A DNA stretch of 54,689 bases from Neobacillus cucumis. Lineage in GTDB: Bacteria > Bacillota > Bacilli > Bacillales > Cytobacillaceae. The notes below the pieces were generated by a model, which made no database searches, was not told the origin of the DNA, and saw only the letters and a program-made list of their open reading frames with translations. The DNA is taken from positions 1-54,689 of the forward strand of contig NZ_PGVE01000071.1 of assembly GCF_002860255.1 (NCBI RefSeq), read 5' to 3'. A program made the translations under genes and the position numbers. Positions 8,796 to 16,973 of the stretch are shown in pieces; position 1 is the first letter of the stretch, and each line of letters begins with the position of its first letter.

Positions 8796-10193
8796 TTACA
8801 CTTTTCCTGCTCTTTCCTTTAAAGTTTTTAAAACAAACTTTATATCAATCACATTATTTTTAGACATTTTCAAATAACAAAAGGCCGATGGAATTAGAAA
8901 GATTTGCAGAATAGATAAAGTATAAATATAACTATAAGGTTCATTAAATCTAGTGGATAAAATGCCAAGCAAAATACCAACAGCAGCGTTTCCAATGGTT
9001 CTACCCAAACTATTGAAAAGGTTAGCGATACTAAAGGTAATCCCTCTATGTTCAGGAAGATTTACATCAGTTAAGAGTGCCATCCAATTAGGTGAATTGG
9101 CTGATTGGGCAGCTGAAGCAAAAAGGGATAAAACAAACAAAAGTGTAATCCAAGGATTAATGAAAATTTGCCTTAAAATGCTGACTAAAATTGTGATTTC
9201 ATTATTCTGATCATTCGGTAATGATAGGTTTGACATTGGTATAAAAAATAACGCGATATAACAAGGCATGGTAATACAGACAAAGAATGCAGTGAAATAT
9301 GCTCGACCTCTAAAGGTTTTTCTTTGAAATTTATCTCCCAGATGCCCGAAATAAAATGATGCTATGCCGCCAATCTGGAAAATTGCGTAAAGATAGCCTG
9401 AGACAATCACAGCTGTTCCCATACTGTAGCCTTGCTGCATTATTTTAAATGTATATAGGGTAGGGATCCAAATAAGGCTTCCCGTCGCAATGTTCATTAA
9501 AAATGTCTGCATAAACAAATATACATTGCTTCCTTTTAAGATAAGAAATTTTATATGCCTGGTTTCCAACCTGTAGTCATAATGAGTATTTTTTAACAAT
9601 TCTTTCGGCGTTGATTCTATTGGACCTTTGATTGGCTCTTGAATAAAAAGAAAACAAATGATGACAAACAAGCCAAAAAAACCTACTATTTCAAAAGGCC
9701 ATCTCCAGCTATAGTTTGCAATAGTTAAAGAGGCCAAAATAGATCCAGCTATTCCGCCAAAACCTTGGGCCATACCCCAAAAACTTAAAATTAAACCGCG
9801 TTTTTGATTAGGAATAAAATCAGTTAATATCCTTAAACCAATTGATGTTATACAGCCTAAACCAAATCCGGTTATTACTTGAAAGAACATGATTTGAAAA
9901 TAACTGCTGCTGAATGAGGTCAAGAATATCGATACGGACCAAATTAGTGTTCCTGCAATCATCATCCTTTTTTGTGGATACTTCCCTGATAGGTATCCCC
10001 AATAAATGGAGGAAAGGGACGTAACCAAAATATTGGCAGCCGAAACAAAACCCAAACTCGCTATATTTACATTTAAATCCTTTGCTATGTATTGAATAAG
10101 CGGCGGAAACAAACCAATGATAATATGTTCAAAGGCAGCAAGTATGATGATTACAGCAATAGTAAAATTGATTCTCCATTTTGAACTTTTCAT
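8796..10193 (-). CDS. MFS transporter
   Basis: A 465-residue major facilitator with 12 predicted membrane helices and a C-terminal cytosolic tail. The loop 2-3 region WGYLSGKYPQKRMMIAG is a degenerate MFS motif A, and the TM4-5 loop carries PNQKRGLILSFWGMAQGFGG. It faces a processive-type glycosyltransferase gene across a short divergent promoter region. A glycosyltransferase/MFS pairing resembles YpfP/LtaA of Staphylococcus, where the MFS protein flips a glycolipid anchor. That role is inference only; a drug or metabolite exporter is equally possible from sequence. Confidence 0.8.
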   Translation of the reverse strand: MKSSKWRINFTIAVIIILAAFEHIIIGLFPPLIQYIAKDLNVNIASLGFVSAANILVTSLSSIYWGYLSGKYPQKRMMIAGTLIWSVSIFLTSFSSSYFQIMFFQVITGFGLGCITSIGLRILTDFIPNQKRGLILSFWGMAQGFGGIAGSILASLTIANYSWRWPFEIVGFFGLFVIICFLFIQEPIKGPIESTPKELLKNTHYDYRLETRHIKFLILKGSNVYLFMQTFLMNIATGSLIWIPTLYTFKIMQQGYSMGTAVIVSGYLYAIFQIGGIASFYFGHLGDKFQRKTFRGRAYFTAFFVCITMPCYIALFFIPMSNLSLPNDQNNEITILVSILRQIFINPWITLLFVLSLFASAAQSANSPNWMALLTDVNLPEHRGITFSIANLFNSLGRTIGNAAVGILLGILSTRFNEPYSYIYTLSILQIFLIPSAFCYLKMSKNNVIDIKFVLKTLKERAGKV

Positions 10194-10324
10194 AGTTAAT
10201 ATTGCCCCTTTGAAATGTTTGATTTCACCTACAATCTTATCTAAGTTTTCTAATTCTTATATTCATTTTTTTAAATCTTAATATGAAATTTACAAATTAT
10301 ATATTCTTAAAAAGGGCTGATTTT

Positions 10325-11464
10325 ATGAAAAAGACTTTATTAATCATTTCTTCCGACCACACAGGGCATGGACACAAAAGTATTACCGAATCTCTTTGTG
10401 AGAGTGTCAAAACTCAAAATGAAGTAAAAATACATGTAGTAGATGGATTTCTGCTTGGGAAACATCTTTTGTTAAAAATAGGAAAGTCCTATGGCCCCAT
10501 AACAAGAAATTCAGAAAATCTATGGAAGTTGATTTGGAAACTCTCAGCTTTGAAACCATCGTTAGTAGACAATTTTATTGAAAAACTTATAAAGGATAAT
10601 TTTTTAAAAACAATTGCCGAAATTAAACCAGATATCATTTTATCCGTTCACCCTAATTTTAATGGTTCCATCCTGAATATTTTAGAAAAGCAAAATATAA
10701 CGATCCCTTTCATCACTCTAATTGCCGATCTTGTAAACATTTATCCCCTTTGGGCAGATAGTAGGGCAAATTACATAATTAGCCCAACTTTTGAAGCTCA
10801 AAATAAGTGTATTGAATTTGGGATTCCAGATGAGAAAATAAAGGTTTCAGGATTTCCAGTCCGATCTCGATTTTTTCTGAAGAACTATAATCAACGAAAA
10901 TTCTATAAAGAAGAACGATCTTTAAATTGCTTGATCATGAGCGGTGGTGAAGGTGTAGGAAATATGAAGAAAATAGCTGATAACCTGCTTAATCATTTTG
11001 ATTGTACAGTAAAAATTGTTGCTGGGAAAAATGAAAAACTTAAAACAAATCTGGAAAGATCCCTTAAAACACAATATGGTGATAGAGTTGAGATTTATGG
11101 TTACACTCAAAATATCCAAGATCTAATGCTATCATCTGATATCGCTTTTACTAGAGGCAGCCCAAATGTCATGTTTGAGGCAATAGCTTCCAATACACCG
11201 TTAATCATTACGGGTGCATTACCAGGTCAGGAAGAGGATAATCCAGCCTTTGCTGAAAATTTCAATTTGGGAGTGGTATGTAAAAACCCTAAAGAAATTA
11301 AGGATACAGTGTCCAAATTACTGGAAAATGATGGAGAAAAGCTAAATGAAATCAAAAACTGTCAGAGGAATTTTATAAATGCAAATGCTGCCGAAGACAT
11401 ACTAAAATTTATACTAAAAGTTGGAGAAACTTCCAATGAAGAAGCAAAAGTAAAACTTTCTTAG
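10325..11464 (+). CDS. MGDG-synthase/UgtP-type glycosyltransferase
   Basis: A 379-residue GT28-fold glycosyltransferase. The N-terminal MGDG_synth domain is recognisable from SSDHTGHGHKSITESL, and the C-terminal donor-binding half contains a glycine-rich loop (MSGGEGVGN) and FTRGSPNVMFEAIASNTPLI, where the nucleotide-sugar is normally held. Relatives transfer glucose or galactose from UDP-sugar to diacylglycerol. The ATG at 10325 is preferred because AAAAGGG lies just upstream; the ATG at 10283 has no ribosome site. It is divergent from an MFS gene. Confidence 0.8.
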   Translation: MKKTLLIISSDHTGHGHKSITESLCESVKTQNEVKIHVVDGFLLGKHLLLKIGKSYGPITRNSENLWKLIWKLSALKPSLVDNFIEKLIKDNFLKTIAEIKPDIILSVHPNFNGSILNILEKQNITIPFITLIADLVNIYPLWADSRANYIISPTFEAQNKCIEFGIPDEKIKVSGFPVRSRFFLKNYNQRKFYKEERSLNCLIMSGGEGVGNMKKIADNLLNHFDCTVKIVAGKNEKLKTNLERSLKTQYGDRVEIYGYTQNIQDLMLSSDIAFTRGSPNVMFEAIASNTPLIITGALPGQEEDNPAFAENFNLGVVCKNPKEIKDTVSKLLENDGEKLNEIKNCQRNFINANAAEDILKFILKVGETSNEEAKVKLS

Positions 11465-11488
11465 CTTCCATTTTTCCACAAATAAAAA

Positions 11489-11542
11489 TAAGCTGACTTA
11501 AATTGGAGTTGATTATCAACCTATTTGAATCAGCTTTTCTTA
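11489..11542. terminator. Imperfect hairpin between convergent genes
   Basis: AAGCTGA near 11491 and TCAGCTT near 11531 form an imperfect stem with T-rich flanks between the converging glycosyltransferase and hydrolase genes. Confidence 0.4.
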
Positions 11543-11563
11543 TTTCCTTTACACATAAATAGG

Positions 11564-12394
11564 TTAAAATTGATAGATAGTATGCTTCAATATATTTTTA
11601 AAAACAAGCTCCGGTCTTTCCTCCGTAATTAAATGTCCTGTTTTTTCATAGGTAATTAATTGGGCAGCCGGTAGATCTCGAACTAATTTATGGCCAACCT
11701 CTACAGGAACTACTCGATCTTCCTCTCCCCATATTAATAATGTTGGTACTAATATATTCTGGAGTTGGTGGGATAATAAATCACCCTCACGATGACGCAG
11801 TAATCGAATTAAAGCTTTATAGAATCCTTTTTCGGTTAGCGGTTTACCGAATTCATGAATTAATTCATCATTGATCAACTCTTGATTAAAAAAGACGTTT
11901 CTCAGGTGATCTTGAACATCTTTTCTTCCAATATAATAATGAATAAACTTTTCAAAGAATGGTAAATAAGAGATCCAGATAAGAGGTTTTTTTGCAGGCT
12001 TTAAGTACCCTGAACTACATAACAAAATTAAACTGTTAATCTTTTCAGGGGCGAGGATTGCCATATTTAGAGCAATTTGTCCCCCCATTGAATGAGCCAC
12101 TATATAGGTGTTAGCAAGCCCAAACTTGTTGATACATTCAATCATCAACTTCGCATAGTTCTGAAAGCTATAAACAAAAGAAGTTGACTTCTCACTTTTT
12201 CCAAAACCCGGAAGGTCCACGGCAAGTATGGAAAACTTCTTTTGTAATAAAGGTATGATACGGCGAAACGTATAGGTAGAAGATGCAAAACCGTGGATCA
12301 GAAGAATTGGAGGCTTATCATTCAATATGTATTCACAGTACAAGTTGATATTAGCAACTTGTATGTATGATTGTTTCAAACCATTGTCACTCAA
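11564..12394 (-). CDS. Alpha/beta hydrolase
   Basis: A 276-residue alpha/beta hydrolase-fold enzyme. It shows the oxyanion HGFASS loop, the nucleophile elbow AHSMGG, a late acid (WGEEDRVVPVE) and the catalytic His in TGHLITEE, so a complete Ser-Asp-His triad. It starts with TTG at 12394, with GAGGAG about 9 nt upstream. No signal peptide is visible, so it is probably cytosolic. The substrate is unknown; esterases, lactonases and C-C hydrolases share these motifs. Confidence 0.85.
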   Translation of the reverse strand: MSDNGLKQSYIQVANINLYCEYILNDKPPILLIHGFASSTYTFRRIIPLLQKKFSILAVDLPGFGKSEKSTSFVYSFQNYAKLMIECINKFGLANTYIVAHSMGGQIALNMAILAPEKINSLILLCSSGYLKPAKKPLIWISYLPFFEKFIHYYIGRKDVQDHLRNVFFNQELINDELIHEFGKPLTEKGFYKALIRLLRHREGDLLSHQLQNILVPTLLIWGEEDRVVPVEVGHKLVRDLPAAQLITYEKTGHLITEERPELVFKNILKHTIYQF

Positions 12395-12615
12395 TGTGTT
12401 CCACTCCTCAAGAAATTATCCTATAGTTTTTATTATTATTTATCAATTAAGACTCGAGGATGCAGAAAAAAGTTTTGAATTACGTGAGATAAGAAATTTT
12501 TTGTTTGATGAATGGTTTGAAACCTTTACTATTTCGCCATAATGGATTATGTGTAGAATCAACCTTTCTACGTGGAATAGTTCTCCTAAAAATAATATTT
12601 TTTAGAGGTGATTGT

Positions 12616-13077
12616 ATGACCTTACAGCGCACGTTTATCATGGTAAAGCCAGATGGGGTTAAACGAGGATTAATCGGAGAAATTATCAAACGCTTTGACC
12701 AAAAGGGTTTTACCTTATTAAATGCAGAGCTTATGACAGTTGACCGCTCTAAAGCCGAATATCATTATATGGAACATCAAAATAAGCCATTTTTCGGTGA
12801 ATTAGTCGATTTTATTACATCCGCTCCTGTTTTTGCAATGGTTTGGGAAGGGGAAAATATTATAGAAGTTTCTCGCCTCATGATTGGAAAGACAAGTCCA
12901 TTAGAAGCACTGCCAGGTACCATACGTGGAGACTTTGCCTTTACAAAAGAAGAGAATGTCATTCATGGCTCAGATTCTCTCTTAAGTGCAGAACGGGAAA
13001 TTGAAAATTTCTTTGGCCTATTGAAAAAACGTATTTCAAAAGATGACTTTCCTTTTGAAGATCGAAAATCTGTCTAA
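12616..13077 (+). CDS. ndk: Nucleoside diphosphate kinase
   Basis: A 153-residue enzyme that transfers the gamma-phosphate from ATP to other (d)NDPs. Start ATG at 12616 with AGAGGTG upstream gives the standard N-terminus RTFIMVKPDGVKRG. The phosphorylated active-site His is in NVIHGSDS near residue 118, and the Kpn-loop region (SRLMIGKTSPLEALPGTIRG) is normal. The C-terminus is a few residues longer than typical bacterial Ndk. It is a single gene with its own terminator, not in its usual Bacillus aroF-region context as far as the window shows. Confidence 0.95.
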   Translation: MTLQRTFIMVKPDGVKRGLIGEIIKRFDQKGFTLLNAELMTVDRSKAEYHYMEHQNKPFFGELVDFITSAPVFAMVWEGENIIEVSRLMIGKTSPLEALPGTIRGDFAFTKEENVIHGSDSLLSAEREIENFFGLLKKRISKDDFPFEDRKSV

Positions 13078-13083
13078 AAACGC

Positions 13084-13115
13084 AAAGGACACTTCCACTT
13101 TCGGAAGTGTCCTTT
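13084..13115. terminator. Terminator between convergent ndk and esterase genes
   Basis: A perfect 13-bp stem (AAAGGACACTTCC and complement), 6-nt loop and T-run; it can serve both converging genes. Confidence 0.9.
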
Positions 13116-13120
13116 TTCCA

Positions 13121-14065
13121 TTATTTAGAGGCTACACTGCCTTGAAAAACTTGCTTTAATGCATTAGCGGCCTGCTCAATTGCCTTTTTACCTTGATCTA
13201 GCGCTCCCGGCATCCAGAAATAACCATGAATCATGCCGTCATATCGTGTAGCCTCCACTTGAACCCCAGCGTCCTTCAGCCTTTCTGCATAGGCTTCTCC
13301 TTCATCACGAAGCGGGTCAAACTCCCCTGTTAAAACCAAGGCGGGAGGAAGTCCACTAAGATCATTCGCCTGCAGCGGAGAAGCATAAGGATTTTTGCCA
13401 TCCTCTTCATTCCTTAAATAATGATTCCAAAACCAGATCATGCTATCCTTTGTTAGTAAGTAACCATCAGCGTTTTCAGTATAGGACTCCGTTGCATAGG
13501 AATGGTTGGTAACCGGATAGATCAGCATTTGGTAAGCCAGTGAAATTTCTTTCTTGTCTCTTGCCATTTGCGCTACAACTGCGGCTAGGTTACCGCCTGC
13601 ACTGTCGCCGCCGACAGCAATTCGATTAGGATCAATCTGAATGGAGGCAGCATTTTCAACCACCCACTTGGCTGCTGCATACGAATCTTCCGCTGCTGCT
13701 GGAAATTTATGCTCCGGTGCCAAACGATAGTCTACTGATATGACAACACAGTTTGCACGATTAGCCAGCATTCGGCAAGGAACCTCCACTGTATCCAGAT
13801 TGCCGATAACCCAGCCCCCGCCATGATAATAAACCAAGGCAGGAAAAGACCCTTCTCCATCTGGTGTATAAATACGAACAGGGATTTCTCCATCAGGGCC
13901 AGGAATCTTTCTGTCCTCTACCTTCCCGACTTCTTCAGGCACTCCCGCCAAGGCACTAAAATCAGTTGTCAGCCTTGCTTCTTCAGGTGTTAGTGTGTGC
14001 ATTGCCGGAGCTCCCAGTGCCTCCATTTGTTCCAATAGAAATTTTGCTTGCGGATCTAGTGCCAT
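13121..14065 (-). CDS. Alpha/beta hydrolase-3 (HSL-family) esterase
   Basis: A 314-residue carboxylesterase of the hormone-sensitive-lipase family. Motifs in order: oxyanion-hole YYHGGGWV, nucleophile GDSAGGN, the Asp in EFDPLRDEGE and the His in DGMIHGYFW. It lies directly downstream of a Baeyer-Villiger monooxygenase gene on the same strand, so it probably hydrolyses the ester or lactone made by that enzyme. The two genes are separated by 142 bp containing an inverted-repeat element. An AAGGAGG ribosome site precedes the ATG. Confidence 0.9.
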   Translation of the reverse strand: MALDPQAKFLLEQMEALGAPAMHTLTPEEARLTTDFSALAGVPEEVGKVEDRKIPGPDGEIPVRIYTPDGEGSFPALVYYHGGGWVIGNLDTVEVPCRMLANRANCVVISVDYRLAPEHKFPAAAEDSYAAAKWVVENAASIQIDPNRIAVGGDSAGGNLAAVVAQMARDKKEISLAYQMLIYPVTNHSYATESYTENADGYLLTKDSMIWFWNHYLRNEEDGKNPYASPLQANDLSGLPPALVLTGEFDPLRDEGEAYAERLKDAGVQVEATRYDGMIHGYFWMPGALDQGKKAIEQAANALKQVFQGSVASK

Positions 14066-14085
14066 AAGTACGTTTCCTCCTTAAA

Positions 14086-14187
14086 TTTTTTTAAGATAGG
14101 CTGTGTTAAAACTTGTATGTTAATCTCCGCTCCAATCAACATAGTTACTAAATTAACAATGACCTTTAACACAGCCTTAAGAAAAAT
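14086..14187. repeat. Inverted-repeat intergenic element
   Basis: AGGCTGTGTTAAA (14098-14110) and its exact complement (14165-14177) bracket about 54 bp, and flanking TTTTTTAAG / CTTAAGAAAAA extends the symmetry imperfectly. It fills the gap between the monooxygenase and esterase genes. It could be a small mobile (MITE-like) palindromic repeat or a long-loop hairpin acting on the operon mRNA. No second copy was found in the window. Confidence 0.5.
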
Positions 14188-14207
14188 TAGCAATTAGCTT
14201 GCCGATA

Positions 14208-15854
14208 TTAGTTCACAACACTTTCTTCAGAAGCCTTTAAGATGAAACCTTCGTAGCCTTTTTCAGCGACTTCATCACAAATTTGACGGTACGGTCCAAC
14301 TCCACCGAGATAAATTTGGAATCCGCGGGATTTCCCTTCAATATTCGCGCCCATATACCAGGAATCTGTCTTCACATAAAGAGTGGGTTCAGCTACCTCT
14401 CGGCAATGCTTGGTCCATGCATTTTCAGCCTCCTCATTTACTTCAATGATCCCTTTATTGTTATCGCGCATATAGATGATGCAATCAGAAACCCATTCAA
14501 CATGCTGTTCGATCGAAACCATCATATTACTAAGTACGGAAGGACTTTCAGGGCCCGTAAGCATGAACATATTAGGGAAGCCTGCTGTTCCGATACCAAG
14601 GTAAGTCCTTGTTTGAGACCCTCCGTCCCATTTTTCCTTAAGAGAAACACCATCTCTTCCTCGAATATCCATTTTAAAGAGTGGACCTGTCATGGCATCA
14701 AAACCCGTTGCAAACACAATCATGTCTAGTTCATATTCAGCATCAGCCGTCTTCACTACAGTAGATGTAATCTCCTCGATTGGTGCTTTTTTGACATCTA
14801 CAAGTGTTACATTCTCACGGTTATACGTCTCGAAATAATCGGTATCTATGATTGGACGTTTGGTTCCGTAGTAAAAGCTTGGCAAGAGTTTCTCTGCTAC
14901 TTCTTGGTCTTTTACCACTTCGCGTATTTTAGAACGGATAAATTCCGCAACTGTTTCGTTTGCTTCAGGTGTTAAACTTAAATCATTATAAGAATAGGAA
15001 ATCGTAAGAAGTCCACCTTTTTCCCAAGCCGCTTCAAAAGTCCGGCGCCGTTCTTCAGCTGTATCGTCCAGTGCTGAACGGTCCCGGGGCACCGCTGGTA
15101 TACCTGTAAGCGAGGAGCGCATTTGATTCCGGATTTCGCTGTAATTTTCTCGAATTTGTCTAGTATATTCCGGGTCATTTAATTGATTTCTAGCTGGGGT
15201 ACTATATTGAGGAGTGCGTTGAAAAACAGTAAGATGTTCTGCTTCCTTAGCAATTACTGGGATAGACTGAATGCCGCTCGAACCGGTGCCGATGACTCCA
15301 ACCCGTTTGCCTTTGAATTCAACCTTTTCATGAGGCCAGCGTCCAGTATGATACCACTCACCCTTAAAATTCTCCAACCCTTTAAATTTGGGTACGTTGG
15401 AAGCAGATAGACATCCTACTGCCGTAATAAAATAACGAGCCGATACCTTCTGGCCGTTATTCAATTGAATGTCCCATCTATTCTTCTCTTCATCAAATTG
15501 AGCAGAATTTACACGCGTCTTAAATTGGATATCCCTGCGCAAATCAAACTTATCAGCAACAAAATTAATGTAGCTTAAGATTTCCGGCTGCTCGGCATAT
15601 TTAGAGGACCAAGTCCATTCTTTGAGGAGTTCATCAGAGAAAGTGTAATTGTAATAGATGCTTTCAACATCGCAGCGAGCTCCAGGGTAGCGATTCCAAT
15701 ACCATGTCCCTCCGACATTGTCTCCTGCCTCAAATACACAGGTTGAAAAGCCAGCCTCGCGAAGACGATATAGCATATACAATCCGGAAAATCCAGCCCC
15801 GACAATCACAGCATCCAGTTCATTGAAAGAATTCGATTTTTGAGTTAATGCCAT
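14208..15854 (-). CDS. Baeyer-Villiger monooxygenase (type I, flavin-dependent)
   Basis: A 548-residue FAD/NADPH enzyme that inserts oxygen next to a ketone to give an ester or lactone. The FAD Rossmann motif VGAGFSGLYML is near residue 17. The type I BVMO fingerprint FKGEWYHTGRWP matches FxGxxxHTxxWP. A second, NADPH-binding Rossmann motif is GVIGTGSSGIQSIP, followed by the late FATGFD motif. It is co-directional with an HSL esterase and divergent from a LuxR-type regulator, suggesting a small inducible ketone-degradation unit. A consensus cre box and a heptamer repeat tract lie upstream. The start ATG has GAGGAGG before it. Confidence 0.92.
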   Translation of the reverse strand: MALTQKSNSFNELDAVIVGAGFSGLYMLYRLREAGFSTCVFEAGDNVGGTWYWNRYPGARCDVESIYYNYTFSDELLKEWTWSSKYAEQPEILSYINFVADKFDLRRDIQFKTRVNSAQFDEEKNRWDIQLNNGQKVSARYFITAVGCLSASNVPKFKGLENFKGEWYHTGRWPHEKVEFKGKRVGVIGTGSSGIQSIPVIAKEAEHLTVFQRTPQYSTPARNQLNDPEYTRQIRENYSEIRNQMRSSLTGIPAVPRDRSALDDTAEERRRTFEAAWEKGGLLTISYSYNDLSLTPEANETVAEFIRSKIREVVKDQEVAEKLLPSFYYGTKRPIIDTDYFETYNRENVTLVDVKKAPIEEITSTVVKTADAEYELDMIVFATGFDAMTGPLFKMDIRGRDGVSLKEKWDGGSQTRTYLGIGTAGFPNMFMLTGPESPSVLSNMMVSIEQHVEWVSDCIIYMRDNNKGIIEVNEEAENAWTKHCREVAEPTLYVKTDSWYMGANIEGKSRGFQIYLGGVGPYRQICDEVAEKGYEGFILKASEESVVN

Positions 15855-15970
15855 TTTTCTCTACCTCCTCATTTTATTATCCTTAAATGATTACATCTGA
15901 GTATAGGTATTTCAGCACATGTCCACTCATTAGTCGTCAGTTAAAATACTAGTATAAACTTTGATTTTCA

Positions 15971-15986
15971 TTGCAAGCGATTACAT
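15971..15986 (+). promoter_or_regulatory. cre box (CcpA)
   Basis: TTGCAAGCGATTACAT fits the Bacillus consensus WTGNAANCGNWWNCAW at every position. It lies in the divergent BVMO/LuxR intergenic region, consistent with catabolite control of ketone degradation. Confidence 0.7.
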
Positions 15987-16014
15987 TATAAAGCTGAGTA
16001 TCACTCTCCTCTTA

Positions 16015-16062
16015 CTTAAATTTTAAATTTTAAATTTTAAGTTTTAAGTTTTAAGTTTTAAG
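16015..16062 (+). repeat. 7-bp tandem repeat tract
   Basis: Two TTTTAAA units are followed by four TTTTAAG units (16021-16062), preceded by a partial unit from 16015. It sits in the divergent BVMO/luxR promoter region, about 100 bp upstream of the LuxR-type gene, where copy-number change would alter spacing. Confidence 0.85.
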
Positions 16063-16161
16063 TATTTTACTATGAAGGTCTATCTAAAGATTACTATCTT
16101 TTTAAAAATTTGAATATTCCTAATTTTCTATGTATTACATCCCTATAAAGAAGGTGATAAT

Positions 16162-16857
16162 GTGACATTAAATCCTACCATTTTTAGTAATATCCAAGAT
16201 TTAGAGGAAGCTTCCACACATGAAGACAAGCTTTATAAAATACTTGAAATCTATATGAACTTTTATCCTGTTAAAAATTCATTTTTATTTAGATACTCCC
16301 ATTTGGGCTTTATTGGAGAAGGAATCATCTCGTTAAACCCTTTTGGATTAGTCCACATACGGGACATCCGCGATGATATTCGGTCTTTGCCCATTATATA
16401 TTCAGCACTTTATGAAAGGAAAGCAAAGTACTGTAGTGGGATTGATTACCTTAGACAAGTAAACAGTAAATACATAACCTCATCAAATGTAAATTCCTTC
16501 TTAGTTATCCCCATATGTTTTGGTTCAGTAACCATCGGATATATTTGCACGAACGAGTTTGAATCCGGTGCCATCATCAACGATCAATTACTTACATCAT
16601 TTACCCAATATGGACGTCAGGTCGGCAGAATTATGGAAAAAACAAACGGCCCGGAATACACACAATTACTCAGCAGACGAGAACTTGAAGTAATGAAAAG
16701 GATATCCTGGGGAGAAAGCACGAAGGAAATGGCTGATACGATGGATCTCAGTGAAGTAACGATCAATCAGTATGTTAAATCAGCTATAAAGAAATTGGGG
16801 GTACAAAATCGGGTACAGGCGGTAGCTGAGTTATTTCGGAAGGGGATTATTTCCTAA
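16162..16857 (+). CDS. LuxR-family transcriptional regulator
   Basis: A 231-residue regulator starting with GTG (AAGAAGGTG upstream). The C-terminal 65 residues form a LuxR/GerE helix-turn-helix: SRRELEVMKRISWGESTKEM, then DLSEVTINQYVKSAIKKLGV. The N-terminal ~160 residues have no receiver Asp pattern and look like a GAF- or autoinducer-type sensing domain. Divergence from the BVMO gene suggests it activates ketone degradation after sensing a substrate; the ligand is not known. Confidence 0.85.
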   Translation: MTLNPTIFSNIQDLEEASTHEDKLYKILEIYMNFYPVKNSFLFRYSHLGFIGEGIISLNPFGLVHIRDIRDDIRSLPIIYSALYERKAKYCSGIDYLRQVNSKYITSSNVNSFLVIPICFGSVTIGYICTNEFESGAIINDQLLTSFTQYGRQVGRIMEKTNGPEYTQLLSRRELEVMKRISWGESTKEMADTMDLSEVTINQYVKSAIKKLGVQNRVQAVAELFRKGIIS

Positions 16858-16907
16858 ATACTTTAATTCTATACCATTAAATCTATTATTGATTTTAAAA
16901 TAGTTTC

Positions 16908-16947
16908 CTCATAGAAAGGAAGAGATATTTTAATTCCTTTCTATGAG
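16908..16947. terminator. Hairpin between convergent LuxR and NCS1 genes
   Basis: A perfect 14-bp stem (CTCATAGAAAGGAA and complement) with a 12-nt loop. It lacks a strong T-run on either side but is placed as a shared terminator. Confidence 0.55.
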
Positions 16948-16973
16948 TTCACCATTCTAAAGCAGTGTAAAAA

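Noticed and set aside
14283..14729. A 148-codon plus-strand ORF.
   Set aside because: It lies wholly opposite the BVMO coding sequence, which has clear family motifs; there is no ribosome site.
16015..16062. The TTTTAAR array considered as a CRISPR or origin repeat.
   Set aside because: Units are 7 bp with no spacers and there are no cas or dnaA genes; it is a simple tandem repeat.
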